64,000 nucleotides of DNA from Chryseobacterium echinoideorum (GCF_007474535.1 NZ_VKNW01000002.1:62001-126000), one strand, 5' to 3'; positions 1-10,444 are shown, counted from the stretch's first letter. Notes: generated by a model from the sequence alone, not told the origin. Numbers and translations are program-made.

Positions 1-1082
1 TAATTATCTTCTTCACCCTTCATTTTTTCGGCATTTTCTGCCATAATTACGGCATCAATCATTTCAGAAATATCACCGTTCATATAAGCATCAAGATTAT
101 ACATAGATTTGTTGATTCTGTGATCAGTTACCCTTCCCTGAGGATAATTGTAGGTTTTAATCTTTGCAGAACGGTCTCCGGTAGAAACCATTGTTTTTCT
201 TTGTGCTGCAATATCTCCCTGAACTTCCTGTAATTTAATATCATATAGCTTTGCACGAAGCATTTCCATTGCCAGTTCACGGTTTGCCAGCTGGGAACGA
301 GCCTGTTGACACACCACCACCAATCCTGAAGGTTTATGGGTAAGCTGAACTTTTGTTTCAACTTTGTTGACGTTCTGTCCACCTGCTCCTCCGGAACGTG
401 AAGTCTGCATTTCGATATCAGCAGGATTGATTTCTACATCTACTTCTTCGGCTTCCGGTAAAACAGCAACAGTAATAGCAGAAGTATGAACTCTTCCCTG
501 AGATTCGGTTTCAGGAACACGCTGTACCCGGTGAACACCGGATTCAAATTTCATAATTCCGTAGACTCCTTCTCCTTCCACTTTCATGATGAGTTCTTTA
601 TACCCTTTTGCTGCCTCATTGGAATCGGTCACCTCGTGTCTCCATCCTTTTGCTTTAAAATACATAGAATACATTCTGTAAATATCTTCCACAAAAATAG
701 CAGCTTCGTCACCACCGGTTCCTGCACGAAGTTCTACGATAATGTTCTTATCATCAGCAGGATCTTTCGGAATCAAGAGTACTTTAAGTTGTTCTTCAAG
801 ACCCGGAATTTTTTCCAGCGCTTCGTTTTTTTCAATTTTTGCCAGTTCTACGAAATCTTTATCAGATCCGTCCGCAATGATTTCATCAGATTCTTCAATG
901 GCGTTTAATGCACCTTTATATTGATCATATACAAATACAATCTTGCCCAAATCACTGTATTCTTTATTAAGAGAAGAATATCTTTTTTGGTCTGAAATTA
1001 CATCAGGCTGAATAATAAGGTCTGCAACCTCATTATATCTTTGTTTAATCGCTTCTAATTTCGGAATTAAAGATTTAGACAT
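1..1082 (-). CDS. prfA: Peptide chain release factor 1 (RF1), stop codon cut by the window edge
   Basis: RF1 recognises UAA and UAG in the ribosomal A site and triggers peptidyl-tRNA hydrolysis. Translating leftward from the ATG at 1080-1082 gives 360 codons. The catalytic GGQ lies at residues 234-236 ([10 protein letters not shown]). A PET tripeptide at 190-192 (RVPETES) occupies the PxT position that distinguishes RF1 from RF2, which has SPF. RF1 is usually about 360 aa and the last two window bases on this strand read TA, so probably only the last base of the stop is missing. A Bacteroidota-type promoter lies just upstream. It is a housekeeping gene with no visible operon link to its neighbour. 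Confidence 0.95.
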   Translation of the reverse strand, partial: MSKSLIPKLEAIKQRYNEVADLIIQPDVISDQKRYSSLNKEYSDLGKIVFVYDQYKGALNAIEESDEIIADGSDKDFVELAKIEKNEALEKIPGLEEQLKVLLIPKDPADDKNIIVELRAGTGGDEAAIFVEDIYRMYSMYFKAKGWRHEVTDSNEAAKGYKELIMKVEGEGVYGIMKFESGVHRVQRVPETESQGRVHTSAITVAVLPEAEEVDVEINPADIEMQTSRSGGAGGQNVNKVETKVQLTHKPSGLVVVCQQARSQLANRELAMEMLRAKLYDIKLQEVQGDIAAQRKTMVSTGDRSAKIKTYNYPQGRVTDHRINKSMYNLDAYMNGDISEMIDAVIMAENAEKMKGEEDN

Positions 1083-1099
1083 AGTGAAAATTTAGTGTG

Positions 1100-1130
1100 C
1101 AAAGATACGGAATTGATAGTGAAGAACAAA
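1100..1130 (-). promoter_or_regulatory. Bacteroidota-type promoter of prfA
   Basis: On the minus strand a -7 box TATCTTTG (1107-1100, consensus TAnnTTTG) is preceded by a -33 TTTG (1130-1127) with a 19-bp spacer. It lies 18 bp upstream of the prfA start codon, so the leader would be short. The call rests on consensus match and spacing only. Confidence 0.6.
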
Positions 1131-1161
1131 AGCCCATTTTCATGAGCTTTTTGTATAGTAT

Positions 1162-4002
1162 TTATTTGATAATCATTTTTTGAATGGCAGTTCCTGTATC
1201 AGATCTTAAATGGACAAGATAAGTTCCTGCCGGATAATCCGCTTTCTGTTCATGCATTCCTGTCTCATTTTTCAGTCTGAAGGAATCCATCTTTTTTCCA
1301 CTTATATCGTAAATGATGATTTCTCCGTTTTTAGCTTTGGTATATATAAGCTTTGCAATGCCGTTCTTCACGGGGTTATCTGCAATTTGCAGAGAAAGCC
1401 TGTTTTCGGAATTAATTTCAGACGTTCCTAATGTTCCGTTTGTACTTCCTAAAATTTTAAATTCACCGGGTTGCAGTGTAATGGGAGTAACTGTTGAAGT
1501 GATGTTCATCGTTGTATTATCCATCAGATTTTGCCATTGCCCGGTATAAGGGAAATAAGGAACAACATTTCTGGCGGTAATGCCATAATTGGCAAGAACG
1601 ACAATGTTTTTCAAACTTCCTGCAGGTAAAGAATTATCATACACGTAGATGCGGGTAATAAGACCGTCAGGATCATTGGAAAGGTTGTTAGATTCTACCG
1701 TATACGTTTTAGATTTAAAAACCGGATGCAAATTCCTGATATTAATAATCTGTGCCCATGTATTATAAATTGCCTTTCTGTTGACATTTGTATCGTATCC
1801 TAATGTAAAAGCAATTGGTTTTTCATCAGTTCTGCAGGCATTATTGATAGATCCGTCCGGACATCTGTTGATGCTGAATTCATAGCCAAGTTCCCCGAAT
1901 TGCCAGATCATTTTAGGACCAGGAATGGTAAAAAATGCAGCTCCGAAAGTTTTCATTCTCTCTAAGGCTGTATTTAGGTTTTGAACATTATAAGATCCGT
2001 TAGAAGCTCCATAAGCCAGATTTTTAAACATTAATCTTTCCTCATCGTGGCTTTCACCGAATCCTACTGCGTGCATATTGGTAAATCCGTGAAGCTCATG
2101 ATCCATTCTGTCATAGTTACTGTTGTCCTTATATCCCATGGTATTTTGGTTGTAAGGATCTGTCTGTTTGTTCCAAAGCATTACACCTTTTCCTTCACTT
2201 ACCCTGTAATTTGCCCATTGCTGTTCTTCTGCATCCGTACCCAGATGTTCAAATATGATGTAAGAACTAGGATCTGCTGCCCATTGTTTATCTGCATAAT
2301 ATTTCAGAATATCTACTCTGTCCTGTTGATAGGCATTTGTACAAGTTTCATCGTTTGCAGAACAGTTTTGTGTAAATCCTTTGGTAAGATCCCATCTGAA
2401 TCCGTCAATCTTATATTCTGAAATCCAGTGTTGTAATGTTCTTTCCACATAATATTTTGTAGCATTGCTGGAATGATTGAAATCATTAAAAACATTATAT
2501 GAATGTTTCGGAGCCTGATTAAAATAAGGATTATTTGCAGCTACATCTCCAAAACCGTCTCCATCCGGATCTATATTCCAAAGTCTTACCAATGGAGATC
2601 TTCCGGTTGCATGATTGAATGCGATGTCTAAAATCACGGCAATTCCGTTTTGGTGACACAGATCAACAAATTCTTTGAATTTTTCCGGTGTTCCGTAAGC
2701 TTTGTCTAAAGCGTAATGAAAAGATGTATTATAACCCCACGAAAGATTGCCTTCAAACTCCATGATTGGCATCAGCTCAATAGCATTAATGTTGAGATTT
2801 TTAAGATAATTAATTTTATTAATAAGCGACTGCCAGTTTTTTTCCTGTGTGAAATCTCGTAACAACAATTCGTAGACAATCAGATTTTCTTTATTAGGTT
2901 TCTGAAAAGAGGTAACCTGCCAGTTATAAGGTGTCTGTGCGGTTTTAAATGTAGAAACTTCAAAACCTTGTCCTGCAGGAAATGCAGGTAAATTAGGATA
3001 GGTTGTTGCAGAAATCCACTGATCATCATAAGAAGATAATATTTGTGGCGAAAAAGGATCTGCTACTTTTTTTAAGTCGTTGGTTCTGTACTGAAATGTG
3101 TATAATTGCTGTGGGGTGAGTCCGCTTAATTCGATCCAGTACAAGTCCGGATTTGTAGTATCTCTTTTCATCAGATAAGTGTCATCTACAATCCAGTTGT
3201 TGAAACTTCCAATGACGTGAACAAAATTTTTAAATGGAGCATATAAAGCCAGCCCTACTTTGGTATTGTCGGTAGGATGATAATTAATCCCTTGTCTAAT
3301 CCATGACGGGATAGCTGCAGAAACTACATTTCTTGGAACCTGCAGCATAAATGTAGCATTTTTTATATTCGAACTGGCATCTGTGGCGATGAGTTCCATG
3401 TCTGCATCCTGAGTAACAGTATAATTGTAGGCATATGATGTAGAAGGAGTAGAAGTAGAATTTACTACAATTCCGTTAGCTTTTAGCTGGAAAGTTGCAT
3501 TTATGCTAGTGGTTGCGGTTATGTTGATAGAATTTCCTGCAGCAACTGAGGTTAAGCTATTAGCTGCCGGATTCGTCATATTCAGGTTTAAAGTTCCGAC
3601 ATTAACCAAGTTGTCAGAAGTTTGCTGTGACCCCGTTTTATTCTTCAGCAAAAACCCGAAACGTCCAATTCCTGTTCTGTTAAAAAATGTTGTTGGTGTA
3701 AAAGTTAAAGAATAACTATCTGTAACCGAGTTGTAAACAAGTCTGTTCGCTTCGTTTGAATTGGTCCAGCTTCCATTGGTGGGGCAATCCTGACTGTTGG
3801 TAAAGTTTTGATCTAAAGACCATGACCAAATGTAAATGGCATTATTGACAACACCCCATGCGTTTTCATCAATTTGGTTACCCGGAACAGTTAAAGTAAT
3901 CTGATTGGTTTCGTTAAAAGGATTGGGAGTGATAGTGTAGCTTATTTGTCCAAATAGTATGGTCACTACAAAAAGTAGTAAAGCAGAATAAATTTTTTTC
4001 AT
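1162..4002 (-). CDS. Secreted alpha-amylase family (GH13) protein with T9SS C-terminal sorting domain
   Basis: A 946-aa extracellular starch- or alpha-glucan-degrading enzyme. It has a Sec signal peptide (about residues 1-19) and N-terminal beta-sandwich regions, including a CBM48-like segment (about 245-320, motif GSFNNW). The GH13 barrel runs from about 370 to 770. The conserved regions are DIAFNH (459-464), GFRWD with nucleophile Asp538, IIFEH with acid/base Glu585, and ESHDE with Asp653. The last roughly 80 residues form a T9SS type A sorting domain (DNPVKNG, ISGKKM, YPAGTYLVHL), so the protein should be exported through the outer membrane. It stands alone, with a perfect TTTACGTAAA palindrome about 90 bp upstream. 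Product specificity (amylase, pullulanase-like or other) cannot be read from the sequence. Confidence 0.9.
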   Translation of the reverse strand: MKKIYSALLLFVVTILFGQISYTITPNPFNETNQITLTVPGNQIDENAWGVVNNAIYIWSWSLDQNFTNSQDCPTNGSWTNSNEANRLVYNSVTDSYSLTFTPTTFFNRTGIGRFGFLLKNKTGSQQTSDNLVNVGTLNLNMTNPAANSLTSVAAGNSINITATTSINATFQLKANGIVVNSTSTPSTSYAYNYTVTQDADMELIATDASSNIKNATFMLQVPRNVVSAAIPSWIRQGINYHPTDNTKVGLALYAPFKNFVHVIGSFNNWIVDDTYLMKRDTTNPDLYWIELSGLTPQQLYTFQYRTNDLKKVADPFSPQILSSYDDQWISATTYPNLPAFPAGQGFEVSTFKTAQTPYNWQVTSFQKPNKENLIVYELLLRDFTQEKNWQSLINKINYLKNLNINAIELMPIMEFEGNLSWGYNTSFHYALDKAYGTPEKFKEFVDLCHQNGIAVILDIAFNHATGRSPLVRLWNIDPDGDGFGDVAANNPYFNQAPKHSYNVFNDFNHSSNATKYYVERTLQHWISEYKIDGFRWDLTKGFTQNCSANDETCTNAYQQDRVDILKYYADKQWAADPSSYIIFEHLGTDAEEQQWANYRVSEGKGVMLWNKQTDPYNQNTMGYKDNSNYDRMDHELHGFTNMHAVGFGESHDEERLMFKNLAYGASNGSYNVQNLNTALERMKTFGAAFFTIPGPKMIWQFGELGYEFSINRCPDGSINNACRTDEKPIAFTLGYDTNVNRKAIYNTWAQIINIRNLHPVFKSKTYTVESNNLSNDPDGLITRIYVYDNSLPAGSLKNIVVLANYGITARNVVPYFPYTGQWQNLMDNTTMNITSTVTPITLQPGEFKILGSTNGTLGTSEINSENRLSLQIADNPVKNGIAKLIYTKAKNGEIIIYDISGKKMDSFRLKNETGMHEQKADYPAGTYLVHLRSDTGTAIQKMIIK

Positions 4003-4335
4003 ATAAATATATTTTTGTTTTTAAAATTACCTTCGACGTGTCAATTGCGTTATACTGTTATAGATTGCGACTATTTATTATGGATAGGCTTTACGTAAAT
4101 TATTTTTATTTAAGTACTTAATTATTACGAATTTAATTTATTTTTTTTGAAATAATATACACTTTCCTGATGTTAAAAAAATAAAAAACTATGCAGCAAA
4201 TATTATCTTTTGAAAACGAGAAATATTATGTTAAACAAATAAAAACCACTTAGAAAACTAAGTGGTTTTAAATATATGTTGTTTTGCTTTGATAGTCCTT
4301 TTTCAGAATTCAGGAGAAAAAGAACTGACAATCAA
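4003..4335. other. Intergenic region with a TTTACGTAAA palindrome
   Basis: This 333-bp AT-rich gap lies between the amylase start and the next minus-strand gene. It contains the 10-bp perfect palindrome TTTACGTAAA at 4090-4099, which has the central CG and symmetry of LacI-type operators and suits sugar control of the amylase. The terminator of the 96-aa gene (4242-4269) also lies here. I could not find a clear TAnnTTTG box for the amylase. Confidence 0.4.
4242..4269 (-). terminator. Intrinsic terminator of the 96-aa gene
   Basis: A perfect 12-bp stem (4242-4253 with 4258-4269, arm AAAACCACTTAG) with an AAAA loop. In minus orientation it follows the stop at 4336 and ends in a U-rich tail. 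Confidence 0.8.
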
Positions 4336-4626
4336 TTAATGATGTCCGTGATTGTGACCATGGCTGTCATGAATGAAAGGACCATGACCTTTTGGAGAAT
4401 TATAAATAACCTCAACTCCTTCCTGCTCCGTCAAAAGCTTGCTTCTGATCTGTTCAGGATCGAAAGGCTTTACTTTACCAAAATATTCTTTCAGTCCTTC
4501 AGTTAACCACAAGGGAATAACAAATCCGAAAAACATAAAGATACACCAGAAACCGACAAGGAACATTATAATGAAATAAACTGTCCAAAGGAACTGATAA
4601 AACGGCCAAAATGCTGATAAAATCAT
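4336..4626 (-). CDS. Small membrane protein with His-rich C-terminus, function unknown
   Basis: A 96-aa protein. The first 50 residues contain two hydrophobic helices (FLWTVYFIIMFLVGFW and FMFFGFVIPLWL). A charged segment follows, and the tail is rich in His and Gly (HDSHGHNHGHH), able in principle to bind metal. It has its own promoter and terminator, so it is monocistronic. It lies upstream of the amylase and downstream of the class I fumarase, with no functional link evident. I recognise no named family. The tail may hint at a metal or stress role, but that is only inference. Confidence 0.75.
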   Translation of the reverse strand: MILSAFWPFYQFLWTVYFIIMFLVGFWCIFMFFGFVIPLWLTEGLKEYFGKVKPFDPEQIRSKLLTEQEGVEVIYNSPKGHGPFIHDSHGHNHGHH

Positions 4627-4648
4627 TTTTTATTCTTAAAGATTAGGG

Positions 4649-4680
4649 CAAAAATATGACATTTTTCTTTTTCAGACAAA
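4649..4680 (-). promoter_or_regulatory. Bacteroidota-type promoter of the 96-aa gene
   Basis: On the minus strand, -7 TATTTTTG (4656-4649) and -33 TTTG (4680-4677) are separated by 20 bp. The promoter lies 22 bp upstream of the ATG at 4626. Confidence 0.55.
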
Positions 4681-4723
4681 AGATAAAAGGTGATTTTTGC
4701 TATTTATTTTAAATTTAAACTAA

Positions 4724-6331
4724 TTAATGGGCAAGATCTGAAAAGAAGTCATTGCCTTTATCATCTGTAATAATGAATGCAGGAAAATCTTTTACTTCAA
4801 TTTTTCTTACGGCTTCCATTCCTAATTCCGGGAAATCTACAACCTCAACAGACAGAATATTATCTTTTGCCAGAATTGCGGCAGGACCTCCGATGGAACC
4901 TAAATAGAATCCTCCATATTTTCCGCAGGCATTGGTCACATCTTTACTTCTGTTCCCTTTTGCAAGCATAATCATACTTCCGCCGTTGCTTTGAAACTCA
5001 TCTACATACACGTCCATTCTTCCTGCTGTCGTTGGGCCGAAACTTCCTGAAGCCATTCCTTCCGGAGTTTTTGCAGGTCCTGCGTAATAAATAGGGTGAT
5101 TTTTGAAATATTCAGGCATTGGTTTTCCGGCATCCAATAATTCTTTGATTTTTGCGTGAGCAATATCTCTTGCAACAATCAAAGTTCCGTTCAGTTTTAA
5201 TCTTGTTTTAATCGGATATTTTGAAAGTTCTGCTAAAATTTCAGACATTGGTTTATTTAAGTCGATTTCAACAGCTTCTTCCAAATGCGGAGGGGTTGCA
5301 GGTAAAAATCTTTTCGGATCTTGTTCCAGTTGCTCTAAAAAAATACCTTCTTTTGTAATTTTTCCTTTAATATTTCGGTCTGCTGAACATGAAACTCCCA
5401 TTCCAACAGGACAGGAAGCCGCATGACGAGGCAATCTGATTACTCTCACATCATGAGTTAAATATTTCCCTCCAAATTGCGCTCCGATAGCACTTTCCTG
5501 ACAGATTTTCTGAACTTTTGCTTCCCATTCCAGATCTCTGAAAGCCTGTCCTGCTTCATTTCCTTCTGTAGGAAGATTATCGTAATATTTTGCAGATGCT
5601 TTTTTAACAGCAGCCAAATTGGCTTCTGCAGAAGTTCCTCCAATTACTAAAGCTAAATGATAAGGTGGACAAGCCGCTGTTCCAAGATCTGAAATTTTTT
5701 CTTTGATAAATTCTTCCAAAGATTTTTCGTTCAGCAAAGATTTAGTTTTTTGATAAAGAAAAGTTTTGTTGGCGGAGCCTCCTCCCTTCGTTAAAAACAA
5801 AAACTCGTAATAATCTCCTTTTTTAGCATAAATATCAATCTGTGCCGGAAGATTGGACCCGGAATTTTTCTCATCAAACATGGTTAGAGGAACAACCTGA
5901 GAATATCTCAAATTTCTTTTTTGATAAGTATTATAGATTCCCTTGCTTAGGTATTCGCCGTCATCAACTCCGGTGTACACATTTTCACCCTTTTTTCCCA
6001 TTACAATTGCCGTTCCCGTATCCTGACAAGATGGTAAAGCTCCTTCTACCGCAACCGCAGCATTCTGTAATAGATTATATGCAACAAATCTGTCATTATC
6101 AGTCGCTTCAGGATCATCAATAATTCTTCTCAGGCTTTCTAAATGTGAAGAACGAAGCATGAAAGAAACATCTGCCATTGCTTCTTCAGCCAGAAGTTCC
6201 AAACCTTTCGGGTCAATAGTTAGAATTTCTCTGTCGCCTAGCTTTTCAACTTTTACGTAATCTGAAGTCAATTTTTTATAAACTGTATCGTCTTTTACAA
6301 TTGGATACGGATCCTGATATTTAAATTCCAT
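4724..6331 (-). CDS. fumA: Class I fumarate hydratase (iron-sulfur)
   Basis: A 535-aa single-chain class I fumarase that interconverts fumarate and malate in the TCA cycle using an oxygen-sensitive [4Fe-4S] cluster. Cys102 (LPSCQDTG), Cys221 (TAACPPYH) and Cys315 (GVSCSADRN) have the spacing (119 and 94 residues) of the three cluster ligands I recall for E. coli FumA (105, 224, 318). The C-terminal part carries the swivelling domain typical of the long form ([14 protein letters not shown]). Length matches the family (about 540 aa). It is divergent from fumC, 198 bp away, so both fumarase classes are encoded side by side. It is probably cytoplasmic and monocistronic. Confidence 0.93.
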   Translation of the reverse strand: MEFKYQDPYPIVKDDTVYKKLTSDYVKVEKLGDREILTIDPKGLELLAEEAMADVSFMLRSSHLESLRRIIDDPEATDNDRFVAYNLLQNAAVAVEGALPSCQDTGTAIVMGKKGENVYTGVDDGEYLSKGIYNTYQKRNLRYSQVVPLTMFDEKNSGSNLPAQIDIYAKKGDYYEFLFLTKGGGSANKTFLYQKTKSLLNEKSLEEFIKEKISDLGTAACPPYHLALVIGGTSAEANLAAVKKASAKYYDNLPTEGNEAGQAFRDLEWEAKVQKICQESAIGAQFGGKYLTHDVRVIRLPRHAASCPVGMGVSCSADRNIKGKITKEGIFLEQLEQDPKRFLPATPPHLEEAVEIDLNKPMSEILAELSKYPIKTRLKLNGTLIVARDIAHAKIKELLDAGKPMPEYFKNHPIYYAGPAKTPEGMASGSFGPTTAGRMDVYVDEFQSNGGSMIMLAKGNRSKDVTNACGKYGGFYLGSIGGPAAILAKDNILSVEVVDFPELGMEAVRKIEVKDFPAFIITDDKGNDFFSDLAH

Positions 6332-6529
6332 GTTACCTTTTATTTTCGGTGCAAAAATACAGCTTACTCAAAAAAGCATGATTAAAAATCATTCATTGAA
6401 ATTGATATTTATAATGATTATAAATTGTGAGAGTTTTCATTTATAACTAAATTTATTGGATTAATTTTTTAAACCACAAAAGAGTCAAAAATTTTATTAT
6501 AAAAAATTTAAACTAAATCTATCCATCAA

Positions 6530-7924
6530 ATGAATTACAGAATAGAAAAAGACACCATGGGTGAAGTGCAGGTTCCTGCTGATAAGTTTTGGGGCGCTCA
6601 GACAGAACGTTCGAGAAACAATTTTAAGATCGGTCCGGAAGGATCAATGCCTCATGAAATAATCGAAGCATTTGCTTATCTAAAGAAAGCGGCAGCATTT
6701 ACCAATTCAGATTTAGGGGTTTTAGCTCCGGAAAAAAGAGATATGATTGCTCAGGTTTGCGACGAAATATTAGAAGGCAAACTCAACGATCAGTTTCCTT
6801 TGGTAATCTGGCAAACCGGCTCGGGAACACAATCGAACATGAATGTAAATGAAGTGATTGCCAATCGTGCTCATTTTAATTCGGGAGGCAATTTAGGCGA
6901 TAAAACTGAAGTCCATCCGAATGATGATGTGAATAAATCACAATCTTCCAACGATACTTATCCGACAGCGATGCACATTGCTGCTTATAAAAAAGTAGTA
7001 GAGACCACAATTCCGGCTGTCGAAAAATTAAGAGATACTCTAAAAGAAAAATCGGAAGCGTTTAAAAAGATTGTAAAAATAGGGAGAACCCATTTGATGG
7101 ATGCAACTCCTTTAACTTTAGGGCAGGAATTTTCAGGATACGTTGCTCAGCTGACTTACGGAATCAAAGCATTAAAAAATACGTTACCTCATCTGTCAGA
7201 ATTGGCTTTAGGAGGAACCGCCGTTGGAACAGGTTTAAACACACCAAAAGGCTATGATGCAAAAGTGGCAGAATATATCTCAAAATTTACGAATCTTCCT
7301 TTTGTAACTGCTGAAAATAAATTTGAAGCTTTAGCAGCTCACGATGCGATTGTAGAATCTCACGGAGCTCTAAAACAACTCGCAGTTTCTTTATATAAAA
7401 TTGCTCAGGACATCAGATTATTGGCTTCCGGACCTCGTTCGGGAATCGGGGAAATTCATATCCCTGAAAATGAGCCTGGTTCATCTATTATGCCAGGAAA
7501 AGTAAATCCTACCCAAAACGAAGCAATGACGATGGTTTGCGCTCAGGTTTTAGGAAACGATACAACCATTTCTTTTGCAGGAACGCAGGGGAATTATGAA
7601 CTGAATGTTTTCAAACCAGTGATGGCTTACAATTTCTTACAGTCGGCTCAGTTAATTGCCGATGCCTGTATTTCATTCAATGATCATTGCGCAGTTGGAA
7701 TTGAACCAAATCAGGAGAGAATTAAAGAATTAGTTGATAAATCTTTGATGTTGGTAACCGCTTTGAACACCCATATTGGTTATGAAAATGCAGCAAAAAT
7801 TGCGAAAACTGCCCACAAAAACGGAACAACTTTAAAAGAGGAAGCCGTGAATCTCGGACTTTTAACAGCCGAACAATTTGATGAGTGGGTAAAACCAGAA
7901 GATATGGTGGGAAGTTTGAAATAA
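6530..7924 (+). CDS. fumC: Class II fumarate hydratase
   Basis: A 464-aa cofactor-free class II fumarase performing the same reaction as the adjacent iron-sulfur enzyme. It has the family signature [11 protein letters not shown], the [10 protein letters not shown] segment and the [10 protein letters not shown] segment. Length is standard (about 465 aa). The ATG at 6530 follows an AT-rich leader without a strong Shine-Dalgarno, as usual for this phylum. A strong terminator follows at once. In other bacteria FumC serves under oxidative stress or iron limitation when the Fe-S enzyme fails. The divergent arrangement would allow reciprocal control, but no operator was identified. Confidence 0.95.
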   Translation: MNYRIEKDTMGEVQVPADKFWGAQTERSRNNFKIGPEGSMPHEIIEAFAYLKKAAAFTNSDLGVLAPEKRDMIAQVCDEILEGKLNDQFPLVIWQTGSGTQSNMNVNEVIANRAHFNSGGNLGDKTEVHPNDDVNKSQSSNDTYPTAMHIAAYKKVVETTIPAVEKLRDTLKEKSEAFKKIVKIGRTHLMDATPLTLGQEFSGYVAQLTYGIKALKNTLPHLSELALGGTAVGTGLNTPKGYDAKVAEYISKFTNLPFVTAENKFEALAAHDAIVESHGALKQLAVSLYKIAQDIRLLASGPRSGIGEIHIPENEPGSSIMPGKVNPTQNEAMTMVCAQVLGNDTTISFAGTQGNYELNVFKPVMAYNFLQSAQLIADACISFNDHCAVGIEPNQERIKELVDKSLMLVTALNTHIGYENAAKIAKTAHKNGTTLKEEAVNLGLLTAEQFDEWVKPEDMVGSLK

Positions 7925-7939
7925 TCCTGAAACATCAAC

Positions 7940-7973
7940 AAAACACTCCGCAGAATTTTCTACGGAGTGTTTT
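7940..7973 (+). terminator. Intrinsic terminator of fumC
   Basis: Stem AAAACACTCCG (7940-7950) pairs with CGGAGTGTTTT (7963-7973). Further pairing inside the loop (AGAA/TTCT) extends it, and a T-rich tail follows. It starts 15 bp after the fumC stop. Confidence 0.85.
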
Positions 7974-8074
7974 GTTTGTTAATATGAATGTTGGTTTTTA
8001 TTATTCAATTCTTATACCGAAATTCAATTTCGGCTATTTTGTCATATTTTTATCAATTATTTAAGCATTTAAAA

Positions 8075-9112
8075 CTACCATCCCAAAGCAATTCCGAAAA
8101 CCAAAGCTTTGTCATTTGCAAAATATCCGTCTTTAAAGAAATTGCTGAAATCTTTTTTCACAAAAAGACTGATATTGTCATACGAAACGGTAAACTGGGC
8201 TCCATAAACAAACGGGTTTACCTGATAATTGGAGCGGTCTCTGATGCTTTGGCTATCACTTTTGATGATATTATTAGTAGACATTTTTATTCCTCCGTAA
8301 GCATTTGCACCAACTCTGAATCCTTCTGAATAAGGTCTGTACTGAATATCCATTCCTGCATTTTTCAGTTTAGAAAAATTATACTGAAATCCCAGAGGAA
8401 CCATAATATAGCCGGTTCTTAATTTAGCTTTATCCAGATTTCCATCATATTTTGTTAAAAAAACATCAGAATCCTGCTTAGCAAAAACCATATTGTTATC
8501 TGGTCTTACGGTTCTCCATGAAAACCCGATTCCGGAGATTAATCCCCAAGGACTGGTTCTGCTAAACTGATAATTAAATTTCAAACCAAATTCCAGATTA
8601 TTGGCATAACCCAAATTTCTGTCTAATTCATTATCTGGTCTGTCATTCGTTAAAGTCATGATTCCGTAAGAAAAATATCCGTCAAAACTTTTTGTAGGGC
8701 GAAATTTTTTCATCAGATTCTGTTTCATTTCTTCATTTGAAGTCACATCTGAATTGAGAAGAGAATATCTTACCTGCTTCTGGATTACCTGATCTAGGTC
8801 AAAGCCCAAAGCTTCAATTCTGGTGTCTATTTTTTGAGAATATTGGTCTGCAATCTGAGCTTTTTGTTGGTCAAATTCTGCTTTATCAAGATTTTTTTCC
8901 TGCAGAAACTTCAGTTCGGTTTCCATCTGTTTTTTTTCTTCCTGGATAATACCATTTATTTTTGCAGCATATTCTTCTACTTTTTCCTTTACAATCGGGC
9001 TTACTGTTGTGTCTTCTTTTGGCTGAAGATTTAGGCTCAATGCCTTTTTTTGTGCATTCATTGAGATGGCAACAAGGCACAGCATTCCTGAGATGATAAA
9101 TTTCTTAATCAT
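8075..9112 (-). CDS. Outer-membrane beta-barrel-like protein with periplasmic coiled coil
   Basis: A 345-aa protein with a Sec signal peptide (cleavage near SMNAQ, residues 17-21). Residues 35-100 form a highly charged, coiled-coil-prone helix. From about 140 to the end there are alternating amphipathic strands rich in aromatic residues (FDGYFSYGIM, GLKFNYQF, GYIMVPLGFQYNF), ending in LVFGIALGW. This is the pattern of small Bacteroidota outer-membrane barrels of the OMP_b-brl_2 kind. It follows the ECF sigma and anti-sigma-like genes by 29 bp and is probably co-transcribed with them, so it may be their effector or sensor partner. Its specific function is unknown. Confidence 0.75.
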   Translation of the reverse strand: MIKKFIISGMLCLVAISMNAQKKALSLNLQPKEDTTVSPIVKEKVEEYAAKINGIIQEEKKQMETELKFLQEKNLDKAEFDQQKAQIADQYSQKIDTRIEALGFDLDQVIQKQVRYSLLNSDVTSNEEMKQNLMKKFRPTKSFDGYFSYGIMTLTNDRPDNELDRNLGYANNLEFGLKFNYQFSRTSPWGLISGIGFSWRTVRPDNNMVFAKQDSDVFLTKYDGNLDKAKLRTGYIMVPLGFQYNFSKLKNAGMDIQYRPYSEGFRVGANAYGGIKMSTNNIIKSDSQSIRDRSNYQVNPFVYGAQFTVSYDNISLFVKKDFSNFFKDGYFANDKALVFGIALGW

Positions 9113-9141
9113 TTTATAAATTTTTTGAGGTTAAATTCGAA

Positions 9142-9750
9142 TTATTTAGTGTTGAGATCTATTTTGGCAACATTGCTTCCGTCTTTGGTTTTCTCAATGG
9201 CATCTTTATGCTCTACCGAAAAAAGCAGGGTAGAAGGGTCTACATATCTTTTTTTCTTAGGTACTCTTACAGAATCGGCTTTAGCGATAATTTTTGACGG
9301 GTGATTCTGAATTATTTGTGATGCAATCTCAATCGGGTTTTCTTTGATCAGCGGCAAATCAGGAGTAACAGGAATTTCTTTTTCATTTTTTGATTCGGAA
9401 GAAGAATTTTTGGTTTGAGAAAATTTCTCCAGTTTTGGTGTTAGATTAGAATCTTGAGAAAAAGGTACTTCAGGTTGCGCAACAATGTTTTCTTTTTGAG
9501 AAGACGGTTTTTCTGTTTCTGCGATTTTTATTTTGGGTTCAGTTTCATTGTTAGAAAATAAAACGGCACCCAAACCAAAAAACAATACAAAACAAGCAGC
9601 GATTAAAATCAGGTTAAAATTTGATTTTTTTGAGCGAGTATTTTCTGTCTGAGCCTGAATTTCTGACCATAAATCTCTTGAAGGACTGATTTCTCTGCCG
9701 GAAATCTGCTTTTTTATCTGATGATCTAAATTATTTTTAAACGAGTTCAT
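9142..9750 (-). CDS. Single-pass membrane protein, probable anti-sigma factor
   Basis: A 202-aa protein with a cytoplasmic N-terminus (about 45 aa, including SREISPSRDLWSEI), one transmembrane helix (about 47-66, LILIAACFVLFFGLG) and a low-complexity, Lys/Glu/Ser-rich periplasmic part. Its start overlaps the end of the ECF sigma gene by 14 bp, the translational coupling typical of sigma/anti-sigma pairs. The sequence does not match the FecR type. Anti-sigma function is inferred from topology and position. It could instead be a membrane partner of the outer-membrane protein encoded just downstream. Confidence 0.65.
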   Translation of the reverse strand: MNSFKNNLDHQIKKQISGREISPSRDLWSEIQAQTENTRSKKSNFNLILIAACFVLFFGLGAVLFSNNETEPKIKIAETEKPSSQKENIVAQPEVPFSQDSNLTPKLEKFSQTKNSSSESKNEKEIPVTPDLPLIKENPIEIASQIIQNHPSKIIAKADSVRVPKKKRYVDPSTLLFSVEHKDAIEKTKDGSNVAKIDLNTK

Positions 9751-10297
9751 TTTTCAGTTTTTTTTGTTGTTGAAGATAAATCTTTCTGAGTTTTTCTTTA
9801 GCTCTGAAAAGCTGTGTTTTGCTTACCGCTGTGCTGATGTTCAATGTTTCAGCAATCTCCTGATGAGAATATTCTTCCAGTACATAAAGATTAAAAACCA
9901 TTCTGTAGGAATCCGGAAGCTGATCAAGAAGTTCCTGTGCATTAAAATCTAACACAATTTCTTCTTCATAAATTTCCTCCAGAACAGAAGCGTGAACATC
10001 ATCAAGATAAAAAACCGTTTTATGACTTTTGATAAAATTAAGACATTCGTTCACCACTATTTTTCTCGCCCAGCCATCAAAATTTCCTTCACCACGATAG
10101 CTTTCTATATGTTTGAAAATTTTGCAAAAAGCTTTGATGACGCAATCCTCTGCCTGATACAAATCGCTGATATAACCTCTCGCCACACTGAGATATTTTT
10201 TTACATTCTGATCGTAAAATATTTTCTGGGCAGCAGGATCATGTTTTTTCAGCCGGCTCAGCAAATCTTCTTTTTTATTTCTAAACAAAAGCTTCAT
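9737..10297 (-). CDS. ECF-family RNA polymerase sigma factor
   Basis: A 186-aa group IV sigma-70 factor. Region 2 covers about residues 15-90 (YISDLYQAEDCVIKAF, FDGWARKIVVNECLNF), with the -10 recognition helix. Region 4 covers about 120-175 (LPDSYRMVFNLYVLEEYS, then the helix-turn-helix HQEIAETLNISTAVSKTQL). There is no extra domain. It is the first gene of a three-gene unit with the anti-sigma-like and outer-membrane genes, which suggests response to a cell-envelope signal. The target promoters are not evident here. The assignment to the ECF family is secure, the regulon is not. Confidence 0.9.
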   Translation of the reverse strand: MKLLFRNKKEDLLSRLKKHDPAAQKIFYDQNVKKYLSVARGYISDLYQAEDCVIKAFCKIFKHIESYRGEGNFDGWARKIVVNECLNFIKSHKTVFYLDDVHASVLEEIYEEEIVLDFNAQELLDQLPDSYRMVFNLYVLEEYSHQEIAETLNISTAVSKTQLFRAKEKLRKIYLQQQKKLKNELV

Positions 10298-10444
10298 GGT
10301 TTATATTCTGTTTCTATATAAAAGACAGAGAAAATTTAAAATGGTTACATAAAAACATTAAAATTTGTTGAAAAATAATTTAAATAATTGATTATCAATT
10401 AATAAAGTTTTGTTTTTGTTTGATTTCTCAGTTAATATAAAAGA

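Noticed and set aside
8834..9034. Open frame opposite the coiled coil of the outer-membrane protein gene
   Set aside because: It is a mirror of the Lys/Glu-rich coding strand (giving Phe/Leu-rich text), without its own promoter or domain.
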